Source: CAG-611 sp964487215
GTDB taxonomy: Bacteria; Bacillota_I; Bacilli_A; RF39; UBA660
Direction of reading: 5' to 3'
Assembly (NCBI GenBank): GCA_964487215.1
Contig: CAZAPU010000004.1
Span: 1-29,031 of the forward strand
DNA length: 29,031 nucleotides
Positions 6,983-15,830 of this stretch are shown one piece after another. A model generated the notes under the pieces. That model ran no database searches. It had not been told where the DNA came from and saw only the letters and a list, made by a program, of their open reading frames with translations. A program made the translations under genes and the position numbers. Position 1 is the stretch's first letter. The number at the start of each line of letters is the position of its first letter.

Positions 6983-9016
6983 TTATTCATTAAAGAAGTC
7001 ATCAAAGAATTGGTCTTCAGTTGTTAAATCTTTCTTTTCTTCATTTGTTTTTAAGTTTTGTTGTTCCTTCTTTTTCTTTTCTTCTTCTGCCTTTTCTTCA
7101 GCTTCAAGTTCTGCAATCTTTTGATCTATTTTTTTAACCAAATCATCTACATTGAAAGATTCCTTTGTTGTATCTGAATTAGGATTAAAATTAGGAGTAT
7201 TCTCAAATGGATTTGTATTTAATCCCGCAAATGGATTAACACTTTCACTTCCAATTGGAGATGCAGTACTATCCATCATATCCATAAATTTATTTTTTCT
7301 TTTTTCTTTAACAAAATCTCTTAAATCAAATACCTCAATTGGTTGTTTTTCTCTTTTTACAAAGTCTTCAGCTTTATAATTTGGAATATTCCAATTTGTT
7401 TTATGATCAGGATATAATTTTGTTTTATAAGGTCTATTTCTAGTTCTAATTACAATTGCTTGATATTCTTTCATAAGTTGTAGCTCTGCTACTGTTATCA
7501 AAGGTCTTGTTTCTTCTCTTTCTTTATCGCCTTTTCCAACTTTTACTTTCTTTTCACCACATAATTTTGATATTTCTTCCAAAGCACTAAGTTCAGTTGT
7601 TAATAGATATAATAAATTATTACAGTTACTTCTAAGAGTTTGAGCTACTTCTTTATTATAAGTTGCTTCCAGTCCTGCAAAGTTTTGAATAATCATTGTA
7701 AATCTTATTCTTCTAGAACGAGCTGCAGTAATCATAGTTGTAACATCTTTTAGTGGTGGCATATTTTGAAACTCATCAAGAATAAAATTTGTTCTTATTG
7801 GAAGTTCACCATTTTCTTGTTCTTGAGCTACACCAATTAAAGTTTCGTAACATTGTTTTACAAATATAGTAGCAAGTGCATGATAAGTCTTCTTTTCATC
7901 TTGAATTATCATAAATACTGCTGTTTTTTCTTTTCCTATAGAAAACATATCAAAATCACTTGAAGATAGCATTTCACTTAGATTTTCCCTTGAAGCAAAT
8001 AATCTAATCTTTTGTTTAAATGTTGATAAAATACTTGCTTTAGTTTCTTCAGCAGCCATAACTGTTCCTGAAGCACAAGTATATGCTGCACTAGCAGGAT
8101 CTTTATCATTAAAATACTCTTTAATATAAGTACTTCTACCACCAAATCTTTCTTCACCAACTGATGTCATAACTGAAATACTATTTATATTAACTTGATT
8201 TTCTTCGGCATCTTCAAATAAACCTAGTGCTAAAGCAGAAAAGTAATCTGCTGAAGATTTTTCCCAAAAGGCATCCTTTTGTCCACCTTCTTCATAAAGA
8301 ATATTGCTAGCAACATCATCTAAGAGTTCCATTGCTTTATCAGTATCACCACTTTTATATAATTTATATGGTAATGTTAATGGATTCCAAGTATTGCCTC
8401 TTTGAGGATCGCGGAAATTTAAAACAACTATTTTATATCCAAGAGCTTTTAATAAACCTGCTGTTCCTTTATATATTTCAGCCTTTGGATCGGTTATAAT
8501 CATTGATTCGCCATGTCTAGCTAACATTTTCACTAATGGAAAAACAACACCTTGGGTTTTACCAGATCCAGTAGACCCAATTACTAAACTATGACTGTTT
8601 GCATCATCCAACCAAATTTCTTTACCATTATTCCAAATAGGAAATCCTGCATATTCATATTTTTCTTCTGGAATAAATATTTTCTTTAAAGATTTTCTTT
8701 CTTCTTTATCAGTAGCCCATCTAGAATATCCTTTTCCTTCTTTTCCGCTGGCACTGAAACCAAATCCAGAATCTCTATCAAAAAAATATGATGAAACACT
8801 TATAAAAAGAAATACAAGAGCAGCTATATAAAATACTATTGTTGCAAGTAAATATTCAGGTAAAAATGCTGGAAAAGGATTTAATCCTGCAAAAACACCT
8901 TCTACTGCTAAACTATGTATATTTAATATTGCAATACATACAACATATAATAGTATAATTGCAAATAATCCAAATATAATCCAATCTTGTAAATCTGCTT
9001 TAAACTTAAGTTTCAT
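6983..9016 (-). CDS. virD4-like: Type IV coupling protein, VirD4/TraG family
   Basis: This is the hexameric ATPase that recruits substrates (relaxase-DNA or protein) to the T4SS channel. The 677 residues start with two membrane helices (about 12-32 and 55-77). The GYSRWATDKE motif typical of Gram-positive VirD4 proteins comes at about 96-105. Walker A is GSTGSGKT at 147-154 and Walker B is FILDEF at 411-416. The region from 575 is low complexity: Asn/Pro-rich, then a Glu/Lys coiled coil, then an acidic FFDDFFNE end. That tail is a candidate substrate-recognition part. It is the last gene of the operon, 20 bases after VirB4. No relaxase gene is present nearby, so what it delivers is open. Confidence 0.95.
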   Translation of the reverse strand: MKLKFKADLQDWIIFGLFAIILLYVVCIAILNIHSLAVEGVFAGLNPFPAFLPEYLLATIVFYIAALVFLFISVSSYFFDRDSGFGFSASGKEGKGYSRWATDKEERKSLKKIFIPEEKYEYAGFPIWNNGKEIWLDDANSHSLVIGSTGSGKTQGVVFPLVKMLARHGESMIITDPKAEIYKGTAGLLKALGYKIVVLNFRDPQRGNTWNPLTLPYKLYKSGDTDKAMELLDDVASNILYEEGGQKDAFWEKSSADYFSALALGLFEDAEENQVNINSISVMTSVGEERFGGRSTYIKEYFNDKDPASAAYTCASGTVMAAEETKASILSTFKQKIRLFASRENLSEMLSSSDFDMFSIGKEKTAVFMIIQDEKKTYHALATIFVKQCYETLIGVAQEQENGELPIRTNFILDEFQNMPPLKDVTTMITAARSRRIRFTMIIQNFAGLEATYNKEVAQTLRSNCNNLLYLLTTELSALEEISKLCGEKKVKVGKGDKEREETRPLITVAELQLMKEYQAIVIRTRNRPYKTKLYPDHKTNWNIPNYKAEDFVKREKQPIEVFDLRDFVKEKRKNKFMDMMDSTASPIGSESVNPFAGLNTNPFENTPNFNPNSDTTKESFNVDDLVKKIDQKIAELEAEEKAEEEKKKKEQQNLKTNEEKKDLTTEDQFFDDFFNE

Positions 9017-9036
9017 ATAATTACCTCCTAGCTATT

Positions 9037-10824
9037 TTATAATCCTCCACCACTACCAAATGATTCTAATTCTTCTGGTGTAACAACTACATTGATTTGC
9101 ATTCTTCTAGAACCACACACAAATAATGCTTCTCCTTGACCATACCTTTTTATACTTTCTTTTTCATTATCATTTAAATCTATTAATAAACCTAAATCAT
9201 CAGTTGCTTGTTTTCTAAGTCCCATAACTAGATAATATGAAGCATTATCAAATATTGCTTTACCTTGTGTTATTACTGCTTGTGGAGTAAAATCACTTGG
9301 TTGTTGTGTAATTATAATATTACCAGTGTTATACTTACGAGCTCTTCTTTGAATTTGTGCTAAGAAATCAGCACCTAATACATTACCACCAGATAATAGT
9401 ACATGAGCTTCATCTACCATTAATACTGTGTTTACACTTGAATCTAAACATTGACTCCAAGCAAATTTTAAAACATTAAAGAATAATGCATTTCTTATAT
9501 TTACATCTGAATTCATTAATTCTTTTATATTAAATACTATAAAATTACTTTTTGGTGCAATTGTTGTATGTCCATTAAAATAAAATTTAAGTTCATTAGT
9601 TAAAGGTCTAATTTTTAATTCAAGTCTTTCCATGATATCTCTTTCATGAGTCATATCAGTCATTGAAATTAATTTACCTTTTATTGTAGCATAAACATCA
9701 TCAAAAGTTGGATATTGATTTGATTTTAATACTGAAAAATCCGTATTAAAATCTATACCAAATCTTTTATATGTTTCTTGTACTAATTCTATAAATAAAT
9801 TCAATATATCTTCTGTTATAGATGGATCATAATACTTCATAAATGCTTTTAAAAATTGTAAAGTTTTTGTAAGTACTGTATAACCTAATCCTTCTTTTAT
9901 TTCTTCTTCATCAGCATCTACTAATACTTCAAGTGGATTAATTAATCCAAATTCTCCACCTTTTCCTAAATCAATAGTATCTCCCTTAAATGTTTGTACC
10001 ATGTCAAACAATTCATTTTCAGGGTCGATACAAACTACTTTATATCCATTTCTTAATGAAGTTCTTAAAAGTAGTTTAGCCGCTGTAGATTTACCACTAC
10101 CAGAAGTACCTAATATAATCATATTAGCATTATTCCTATTATGTTCTTTTCTCGTTTGATATAAGAATTGATTAAACATAACAACACCACCAGAAAAATC
10201 TGTACCAAGTAAGCAAGATGGTCCTGGATCTTTAATACTATCGAATATATAAGGATACATAGCTGCCATAGTTGGAGAAGGAATAATTGTTCCTATTCTT
10301 TCTTCAACATCTTGTTTTGGAAAAGTTGGTATTATTGATTTAAATACTTTTTCTTGTTCAAAACGAAGTGGTACAGCTCTTAATCCCATTGCAGTTAAAT
10401 AGTTTTTAACTGTTAATTTACGAGTTTCTAATTCTTCAAATGTTTCTGCAACTAAAACGATATGCATTTGGAAATCAAATATTTTTGATTGAGCAGTTGC
10501 TAATTGTGAAACAAAAGCTTCCAGAGTATCATAATCTTGTCTAATTCTTTCTTGATTAGTTTTATCTTTTTCTTCTTGATATCTCATTCTTAAATTTGCG
10601 AGTTCTTTATTTAACATTTTTGACAACATTGAAAATGGTACCGGAATATGCTTAATAACTACTTTTACCCCTGGCATATTAGTAATATTTGCAATATATC
10701 CAACTGATATACTTCTTGGATATGATACAACTGATAATATAGTCATATATCTATCACTAACAACAATATGAGAAGAATTACTAAAATCTAACCCTTTTGG
10801 TGCTACTTTACTCTTTGTACTCAT
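9037..10824 (-). CDS. virB4-like: VirB4/TrsE-type T4SS ATPase
   Basis: This is the conserved motor ATPase of type IV secretion. The 595 residues include an N-terminal domain (1-200) and the RecA-like motor, with Walker A GTSGSGKS at 239-246, an IDPENE motif at 266-271, and Walker B TVLMVDEAH at 466-474. QRRARKYNTG and ITQQPSDF follow, as in VirB4. The ATG overlaps the TGA of the preceding TrsD-like gene (ATGA), so translation is probably coupled. The protein is shorter than single-chain VirB4 proteins (about 800 residues). The preceding gene looks like the missing N-terminal region, matching the TrsD/TrsE split known from staphylococcal plasmids. Confidence 0.94.
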   Translation of the reverse strand: MSTKSKVAPKGLDFSNSSHIVVSDRYMTILSVVSYPRSISVGYIANITNMPGVKVVIKHIPVPFSMLSKMLNKELANLRMRYQEEKDKTNQERIRQDYDTLEAFVSQLATAQSKIFDFQMHIVLVAETFEELETRKLTVKNYLTAMGLRAVPLRFEQEKVFKSIIPTFPKQDVEERIGTIIPSPTMAAMYPYIFDSIKDPGPSCLLGTDFSGGVVMFNQFLYQTRKEHNRNNANMIILGTSGSGKSTAAKLLLRTSLRNGYKVVCIDPENELFDMVQTFKGDTIDLGKGGEFGLINPLEVLVDADEEEIKEGLGYTVLTKTLQFLKAFMKYYDPSITEDILNLFIELVQETYKRFGIDFNTDFSVLKSNQYPTFDDVYATIKGKLISMTDMTHERDIMERLELKIRPLTNELKFYFNGHTTIAPKSNFIVFNIKELMNSDVNIRNALFFNVLKFAWSQCLDSSVNTVLMVDEAHVLLSGGNVLGADFLAQIQRRARKYNTGNIIITQQPSDFTPQAVITQGKAIFDNASYYLVMGLRKQATDDLGLLIDLNDNEKESIKRYGQGEALFVCGSRRMQINVVVTPEELESFGSGGGL

Positions 10825-11522
10825 AATGGCATCACCGTCCCTGTCTCATAGTTTCTACCAGCATTAAAAAAATTATCTAAAACCATATACAAATCATCAT
10901 TAGAAGTTTGACTAGCAATAAGTCCAGCACCTGCTAAACCATTTATCATATTTCTAATTTTCTTTTGTAAAAGATCCATATTTTTTTCTTTAAATAAAAT
11001 ATAATATTCAGTATCAACAACATTGTTATTAGTAAAATAATCTCCTTTTTCAATATCTTGATTTATTATTTTTCTAATAACAGGATCTTGTGTCCTATTA
11101 TATAATAATTGTAATTCTGCTTCATACATGGTAATATCTACTGGTCTATCTGCAATAATTAACCAAAATTCATAATCAAGAGTATTATAAAAATTCATTA
11201 ATCCTACAAGAGTATTATCCATACTTGATCTATCTAGTATAAAGATATTTTTAGGTCTTATTTTTACACCAGTAACCATTTCATTTGTATCATTATAAAT
11301 GATTCCATTACTTACTTTCTTAATATTAATCCAATTTTCTGTATACTTTGGATTTTTTTCTACTGCTTTTGGTAACACTTTTCTTGCATTAGATGTTGCA
11401 GGATTAGTAGAATTTGTATTCATTCCTGCATTATTTGCTGTAGAATTACCTAAACTAGGATTAATACTTGCATTATTAACTTGACCAGTATTTACACTTG
11501 TATTATTCATCTGATTGTTCAT
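10821..11522 (-). CDS. TrsD-like conjugation protein (VirB4 N-terminal-domain-like)
   Basis: This is a cytoplasmic T4SS component of about 233 residues. It starts with an Asn/Thr/Ser-rich, low-complexity tail (first 45 residues). A globular part follows with KNIFILDRSS, TLDYEFWLIIADRPVDI, YEAELQLLYNRT and YYILFKEKN. This pattern resembles the N-terminal domain of VirB4/TrbE ATPases and the separate TrsD proteins of Gram-positive plasmids. It ends ATGA-overlapped with the VirB4 ATPase. The start is uncertain: an upstream ATG at 11549 lacks a ribosome site, while 11522 (taken here) has GGTG 8 bases upstream. Both overlap the end of the PrgI-like gene. The function as a VirB4 partner is an inference. 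Confidence 0.75.
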   Translation of the reverse strand: MNNQMNNTSVNTGQVNNASINPSLGNSTANNAGMNTNSTNPATSNARKVLPKAVEKNPKYTENWINIKKVSNGIIYNDTNEMVTGVKIRPKNIFILDRSSMDNTLVGLMNFYNTLDYEFWLIIADRPVDITMYEAELQLLYNRTQDPVIRKIINQDIEKGDYFTNNNVVDTEYYILFKEKNMDLLQKKIRNMINGLAGAGLIASQTSNDDLYMVLDNFFNAGRNYETGTVMPL

Positions 11523-11823
11523 ACTTATAGCACCAACCTCTCCATACATATTTTCTTCTATTCTTATAATAATTTAATATTTCTATTAATAATGTTCTAA
11601 CATTATGATAATTAGGAATTGGAAACACAAGTGCTCCAGCAGTTACAATAGGAAGTAATGTAACAATTACTGCCCACATTTCTGTAACTGGTAATATCAT
11701 AAGTAAAACAAATGAAACTACTGTACCAACTGAGAAGATAATTAAATCTGTCTTTTTAAAGAAGCCAAATATAAGAGCACTTCTCTTACTATTAGCTGGC
11801 ACTAAATATGTTTGATCTATCAT
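11503..11823 (-). CDS. PrgI family (VirB3-like) membrane protein
   Basis: This is the small inner-channel component of Gram-positive T4SSs, the counterpart of VirB3, found next to VirB4 as here. The 106 residues start MIDQTYLVPANSKRSALIFGFFKK. Two adjacent membrane helices (about 27-45 and 49-68) and then the positively charged YHNVRTLLIEILNYYKNRRKYVW segment match PrgI proteins. The last codons overlap the start of the TrsD-like gene. It lies 20 bases downstream of the VirB6-like gene in the same transcript. Confidence 0.88.
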   Translation of the reverse strand: MIDQTYLVPANSKRSALIFGFFKKTDLIIFSVGTVVSFVLLMILPVTEMWAVIVTLLPIVTAGALVFPIPNYHNVRTLLIEILNYYKNRRKYVWRGWCYKYEQSDE

Positions 11824-11843
11824 TTAATATCACACCCTTTTTA

Positions 11844-14588
11844 TTAAACATTTTCACTAACATAACCTGATTTATTATGTTTTTTAGCTGTACTTAGTTT
11901 ACTAACAGCATCTGTTCTAGAAGTAGTTGAACTAACTCCTGATTTTCCAGCAGCCGTATATCTTTCTGAATTGTCAACATTTTTAGATAATTCGGTTATA
12001 TTTGAATCAAAGGCATCAGCTGTTCCATTTGCAACATTTTTTTGTGCATTAAATAGTATACTTCCTTTTTCTGTATCGACTTCTCTACCCCATGCCTCTC
12101 TAATCATTGCAAGTTTTCCGCCTTCATCTACACTGTTCCATTTAGAATCATTTGTATTAACACCAAATGAACTTGCTGCATTAATTTTTGCTGTATTGTC
12201 TCCACTTGCCAATAATTTATCCATTTCTTCATATCGCTTATCTTTTGAATATAGAGCTCCAGTTAATGCTGCATCTAATGATTTGTATGCATCACCAGCA
12301 CCTTTTGCTGCTTGAGCTTTATCAGCATCAGTTTTCATGAAAGGTATTCCTGATTTAAAAGCATCTTTTTGCGCATCCCACCATGTTTGTCCACTATTTC
12401 GTCTTTCTAATCCAGCTTTATTATAATCTCGTTTTTTCTTACTTATATTTGAAAAATTCCAATTTGCTCCACCTGTTAAACCTGATCCAGCTGTACCTAA
12501 AGCTTGTCCAAGTGTACCACCATGAGCTAAAACAGATCCAGCTCCTATCGCACCAACTGCTGCTCCTACTCCAAATCCTAATCCTGATCTTACTAAACCA
12601 AATGAATCTTTAAATGATCCAGCCATATTTTCAATACCAAATATTTTTGATAAGAAATCAGGAGCAAGTTTAATAAATAATAATGAACCTGCAACTACCA
12701 TAATTCTATATATTCCTGTTAAATAATTACTTTCTAATAATTTCATCATAAATACTGGTACTACTAAAACTGCAAATAATTTAAAGAATAAATCTATGTA
12801 TGTTCCGATATACTGTTTTAACCACGAATTAAATATTTTATCTTCTGGATTCATATAAGAAGTAAATGCTATTGGTGCAATAATTTGTAAGAATACTAAT
12901 TTTAAATTTCTTATTACTATTTCAACAAAAATTACTAGCATTAATACAATAACTGCCACCCCAACAATAAGTCCCATTATCCAATCCATTGAATAAACAT
13001 ATTGTTTATCACCGACCGTTATAGGTTCTTCATCTTCAATTTTTTTTGCCCACTCTTCAGTTACGGTAGGATCAGATAAAAATGCTTCATTTAACTCTGT
13101 TGATGGAGTAACAAAAGACTGTAAAATTTTTGTAGCAAAAGTGTAGCCTGCTTCTGTAATTTCACCTTCATATGAATCAGCACCTCCACTTGTTGGATTT
13201 TCTCCATCCAACAAATAACCATTTTGAGATGCAATTTTATTTATGCAAGCAGTAAATTCACTTATTGTTGCTGAACCACATATTAATTCACCATTATCTG
13301 TCTCTGTGTATTTTTTTAGCCCTAGTGTGCCAGTTGTATGGCATTCAGTTCCACTACAACTTACATTACTCAAAGATCCAGGACATTTTCCTTTTTCAAT
13401 TATAGCAGATTCCGTATCAGTAACATTTGATGAATATCTAACCTCATTGCTTATAGCAATAGGGAAAAATGTATAGCCACTAACTGTTCTTTTTGCTGTC
13501 GAATCAACTCTTATCTTAGTAGTTGCACTATTATAATCACTATTCTTAATAGTAATTCCACCATTACCTGTTGTTGAATAAACTTTTAAATGTGCAAATT
13601 TTTTAATATTAACTTTTTCTTCAGTATGCTCCACATTATTTTCGACACTAGATATGGTTTCATACTCTTTATATCCATAGTAACATTCTCTAGAAAATTT
13701 TTTTCCACTTGTTCCTTCACCTATGTATTTATAAATTAAAAGATATTGATTAGACAAAGTATCAGTATTAAGTATTGAAATTTCACTTATAGTATTTTCT
13801 TCATTTTTATTATTAGCAGTGTTTACAGTATCTCTTGATGATGCAATTGAATAACAATAATTTGTAACACTATTACTACAAGGTACAAAACTAAATCCTT
13901 CTTTTCCAGCAGTTTCAACATCAAAGTCTGCTTTTGCTCTTTTTTTAAACCAAGCTTCAACATCACTTTTGTTACATCCAATTAACGGATCTACAAGTGA
14001 AAAAGATAAGCAGTCATTTGAAGCCCCACAGCCATCAGTTCTAATGTTAAAATTACTCATTGAACTTAGATTACAGTCCGATGTAGCTGCTTTAACTTGT
14101 GGTATTAATATATTAGTCGTATTAGTTTTAAATTCTTCTATTTTTAATTGTTTTAATAAATCATCAGTAGTTGATGTATTATATGATGTATCAGTAGTTT
14201 CAATTATGTTATATAATATTCCATCCTTATCTAATAAAATATATTGTAATTCATTTAATTTTTCAAATATGAATGTTCCACTAATTAATAAAACAATGGA
14301 TATAATAATATGACTAATTAACTGTCCACCACCAATTTTTTTATCTTCAACTTTGTCTGGATCAATTAAATAATTTAATAATGAAATAAATAATCTAAAC
14401 ATCATAAAAACACCGACTAATACATAAATATTGTCAATCGCATTACCAAGTGTTTCTGCTAATGAGCTATTATTGAAAAAATCAACTATTGTTAATAACT
14501 TCCCATAAATATCTGCAACAGTTCTGAATAAACCAGCAACTATTTTAGTTAAAAGTTTACCAGCTCCTAACAATGAACAAATTTGCAT
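11844..14588 (-). CDS. VirB6/TrbL-like polytopic channel protein with large Cys-containing outer loop
   Basis: This is the presumed channel-forming protein of the T4SS. The 914 residues have two or three N-terminal membrane helices (about 5-20, 53-75 and 88-112). A hydrophilic region of about 415 residues (115-530) follows, then four helices at about 535-558, 563-580, 596-618 and 625-645. A Gly/Ala-rich segment (670-710) and a soluble tail end the protein. The core around NLKLVFLQIIAPIAFTSYM is typical of VirB6/TrbL proteins. The large loop has twelve Cys, an even number, and should lie outside the cell, so disulfides or a wall-spanning role are possible. AGAGGTG precedes the ATG. It lies between the second VirB2-like gene and PrgI. 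Confidence 0.82.
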   Translation of the reverse strand: MQICSLLGAGKLLTKIVAGLFRTVADIYGKLLTIVDFFNNSSLAETLGNAIDNIYVLVGVFMMFRLFISLLNYLIDPDKVEDKKIGGGQLISHIIISIVLLISGTFIFEKLNELQYILLDKDGILYNIIETTDTSYNTSTTDDLLKQLKIEEFKTNTTNILIPQVKAATSDCNLSSMSNFNIRTDGCGASNDCLSFSLVDPLIGCNKSDVEAWFKKRAKADFDVETAGKEGFSFVPCSNSVTNYCYSIASSRDTVNTANNKNEENTISEISILNTDTLSNQYLLIYKYIGEGTSGKKFSRECYYGYKEYETISSVENNVEHTEEKVNIKKFAHLKVYSTTGNGGITIKNSDYNSATTKIRVDSTAKRTVSGYTFFPIAISNEVRYSSNVTDTESAIIEKGKCPGSLSNVSCSGTECHTTGTLGLKKYTETDNGELICGSATISEFTACINKIASQNGYLLDGENPTSGGADSYEGEITEAGYTFATKILQSFVTPSTELNEAFLSDPTVTEEWAKKIEDEEPITVGDKQYVYSMDWIMGLIVGVAVIVLMLVIFVEIVIRNLKLVFLQIIAPIAFTSYMNPEDKIFNSWLKQYIGTYIDLFFKLFAVLVVPVFMMKLLESNYLTGIYRIMVVAGSLLFIKLAPDFLSKIFGIENMAGSFKDSFGLVRSGLGFGVGAAVGAIGAGSVLAHGGTLGQALGTAGSGLTGGANWNFSNISKKKRDYNKAGLERRNSGQTWWDAQKDAFKSGIPFMKTDADKAQAAKGAGDAYKSLDAALTGALYSKDKRYEEMDKLLASGDNTAKINAASSFGVNTNDSKWNSVDEGGKLAMIREAWGREVDTEKGSILFNAQKNVANGTADAFDSNITELSKNVDNSERYTAAGKSGVSSTTSRTDAVSKLSTAKKHNKSGYVSENV

Positions 14589-14607
14589 ATTATTTCACCT
14601 CTATTTT

Positions 14608-14988
14608 CTAACCAAGACCACAAGTAGATAATCCTTGACCCATTAAATCAAGTATTAAATTTACAATAGTAGGAACAAACATAATTATTACTCCTATTAT
14701 TAATCTTTTAATTGCTGCTGCTTGTGCTTTTTTTATATCATCATCTTTTTGTGCTGCAACAGCTTGAACAAAATCTTTTATTATTAATATAAGTACTAAA
14801 GATGGTGTAGCAACTCTAATTGCTACAAATATATATTGTAAAAATTTACTTTGCTCAGCACTTAATATTGAGCAATCATCTAATACAAACAAATTGCTTT
14901 GTGCTAATACTATTTCACTACTACAAATAAAAAACATTAAAGAAATCATTAAAGTTAAAATAATATTCATTTTTTTATTTCTTTTCAT
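14608..14988 (-). CDS. VirB2-like two-helix protein B (with signal peptide)
   Basis: This small 126-residue protein is of the VirB2/TrbC pilin-like kind. It has a Lys/Arg-rich signal peptide ending near residue 29 (SSEIVLA), a short outer segment with Cys, then two membrane helices (about 52-70 and 95-117). Between them is a charged loop reading KDDDIKKAQAAAIKRLI. The loop and second helix closely match those of the 18167-18529 protein (IK-x-AQ...IKRLI-x-GV), so the two are paralogues. GGGTGAT precedes the ATG. The gene has its own promoter and opens the block that runs through VirB6, PrgI, TrsD, VirB4 and VirD4. Whether it forms a pilus is not shown. Confidence 0.78.
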   Translation of the reverse strand: MKRNKKMNIILTLMISLMFFICSSEIVLAQSNLFVLDDCSILSAEQSKFLQYIFVAIRVATPSLVLILIIKDFVQAVAAQKDDDIKKAQAAAIKRLIIGVIIMFVPTIVNLILDLMGQGLSTCGLG

Positions 14989-15016
14989 CTTATATCACCC
15001 TTACATTACTAACTAA

Positions 15017-15045
15017 ATTATATCAAAGAAAAATATAAATAACAA
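15017..15045 (-). promoter_or_regulatory. Internal promoter before VirB2-like gene B
   Basis: On the minus strand TTGTTA (15040-15045), 17 bases and TATAAT (15017-15022, preceded by TGA as an extended -10) lie 28 bases upstream of the ATG at 14988. It overlaps the terminator hairpin of the preceding lipoprotein gene. Confidence 0.65.
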
Positions 15046-15064
15046 CATTTATTATTTATATTTT
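15026..15064 (-). terminator. AT-only terminator hairpin after the lipoprotein gene
   Basis: AAAATATAAATAA (15030-15042) and TTATTTATATTTT (15052-15064) form a perfect 13-bp stem with a 9-base loop. The T-rich arm continues into TCTTT on the minus strand. The stem contains no G-C pairs, so termination may be partial. Confidence 0.55.
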
Positions 15065-15811
15065 GTTAACTTTTTTAGATTTGTTTTTAATATTTAATAA
15101 TATTAAGATGCCGCTTGCAATTAGTACTACTACTAAAATTATTAATATTAAGGTAGATTTTTTTTCTTTTTGTTCACTTGCTGTCATTGTTGTATCCATT
15201 TTTATAGAAATATCTATTGGTTCATCTTTATCATATTTCCATATATAAACACTTTTATTATTTTCTTTTTCAATAGAATGAGCATTATTACTTATAACAG
15301 AATAATCTGGAATTATTCTTATTTCTATTGAATCAAGTTTAGAAACATAATTTTCTCTTAATTTTGAAATATTAATTGATAAAATATCATTATCATAAGT
15401 AATATCTTTAGTTTCACTTAATTTTGATAAAATAGATAATTTAAGAAAAGTATCAAAATCAAAATGTTCCGCTAGACAAGACATATTGTAATTATCATTT
15501 AAAATTTTACTATCATATTCGTAATAATTATCAATATTATAATATTCTGACTCTTCTGGAGTTAACAAAATTGTGTTTTTTTCAATCTCAGAGCCAAGAT
15601 TTTGTATATACTCATCTACATATGCAACATAATCTTCACCTTCATTATTTTTGTTTAAAATAGAAGTGACTGTATCAACTGCCTCTAATATATTTAAGTT
15701 TTCATTAAATTTATTATCTGTTTCTATAGTTAATTTATACTTTGCAGTACATCCAGAAACAAAAACAATCATTATAACTAAAAATATTATTTTTATTTTA
15801 TTAGTTTTAAT
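15056..15811 (-). CDS. T4SS-locus lipoprotein with C-terminal membrane helix, probable ATT start
   Basis: I do not recognise the family. The first ATG (15772) gives MIVFVSGC, too short for a signal peptide. Reading from the in-frame ATT at 15811 adds IKTNKIKIIFLVI. That yields a standard lipoprotein signal (Lys-rich, hydrophobic, VSGC lipobox), and GGGAG lies 7 bases before the ATT. No ATG, GTG or TTG exists between the in-frame TAA (15827-15829) and 15772. ATT starts are rare but real (for example infC), so I take 15811. The mature part is Asn/Glu/Tyr-rich with few Cys, followed by one membrane helix near the C-terminus and a Lys-rich end. It lies between the hydrolase and the second VirB2-like gene and is probably an outer-face part of the secretion machine. 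Confidence 0.7.
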   Translation of the reverse strand: MKTNKIKIIFLVIMIVFVSGCTAKYKLTIETDNKFNENLNILEAVDTVTSILNKNNEGEDYVAYVDEYIQNLGSEIEKNTILLTPEESEYYNIDNYYEYDSKILNDNYNMSCLAEHFDFDTFLKLSILSKLSETKDITYDNDILSINISKLRENYVSKLDSIEIRIIPDYSVISNNAHSIEKENNKSVYIWKYDKDEPIDISIKMDTTMTASEQKEKKSTLILIILVVVLIASGILILLNIKNKSKKVNKI

Positions 15812-15830
15812 AAAATCACTCCCTCTTTAT

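Noticed and set aside
12383..12613. Leu-rich plus-strand ORF
   Set aside because: It is antisense to the VirB6-like gene and its composition is a shadow of the Gly/Ala/Asn-rich coding strand; no ribosome site.
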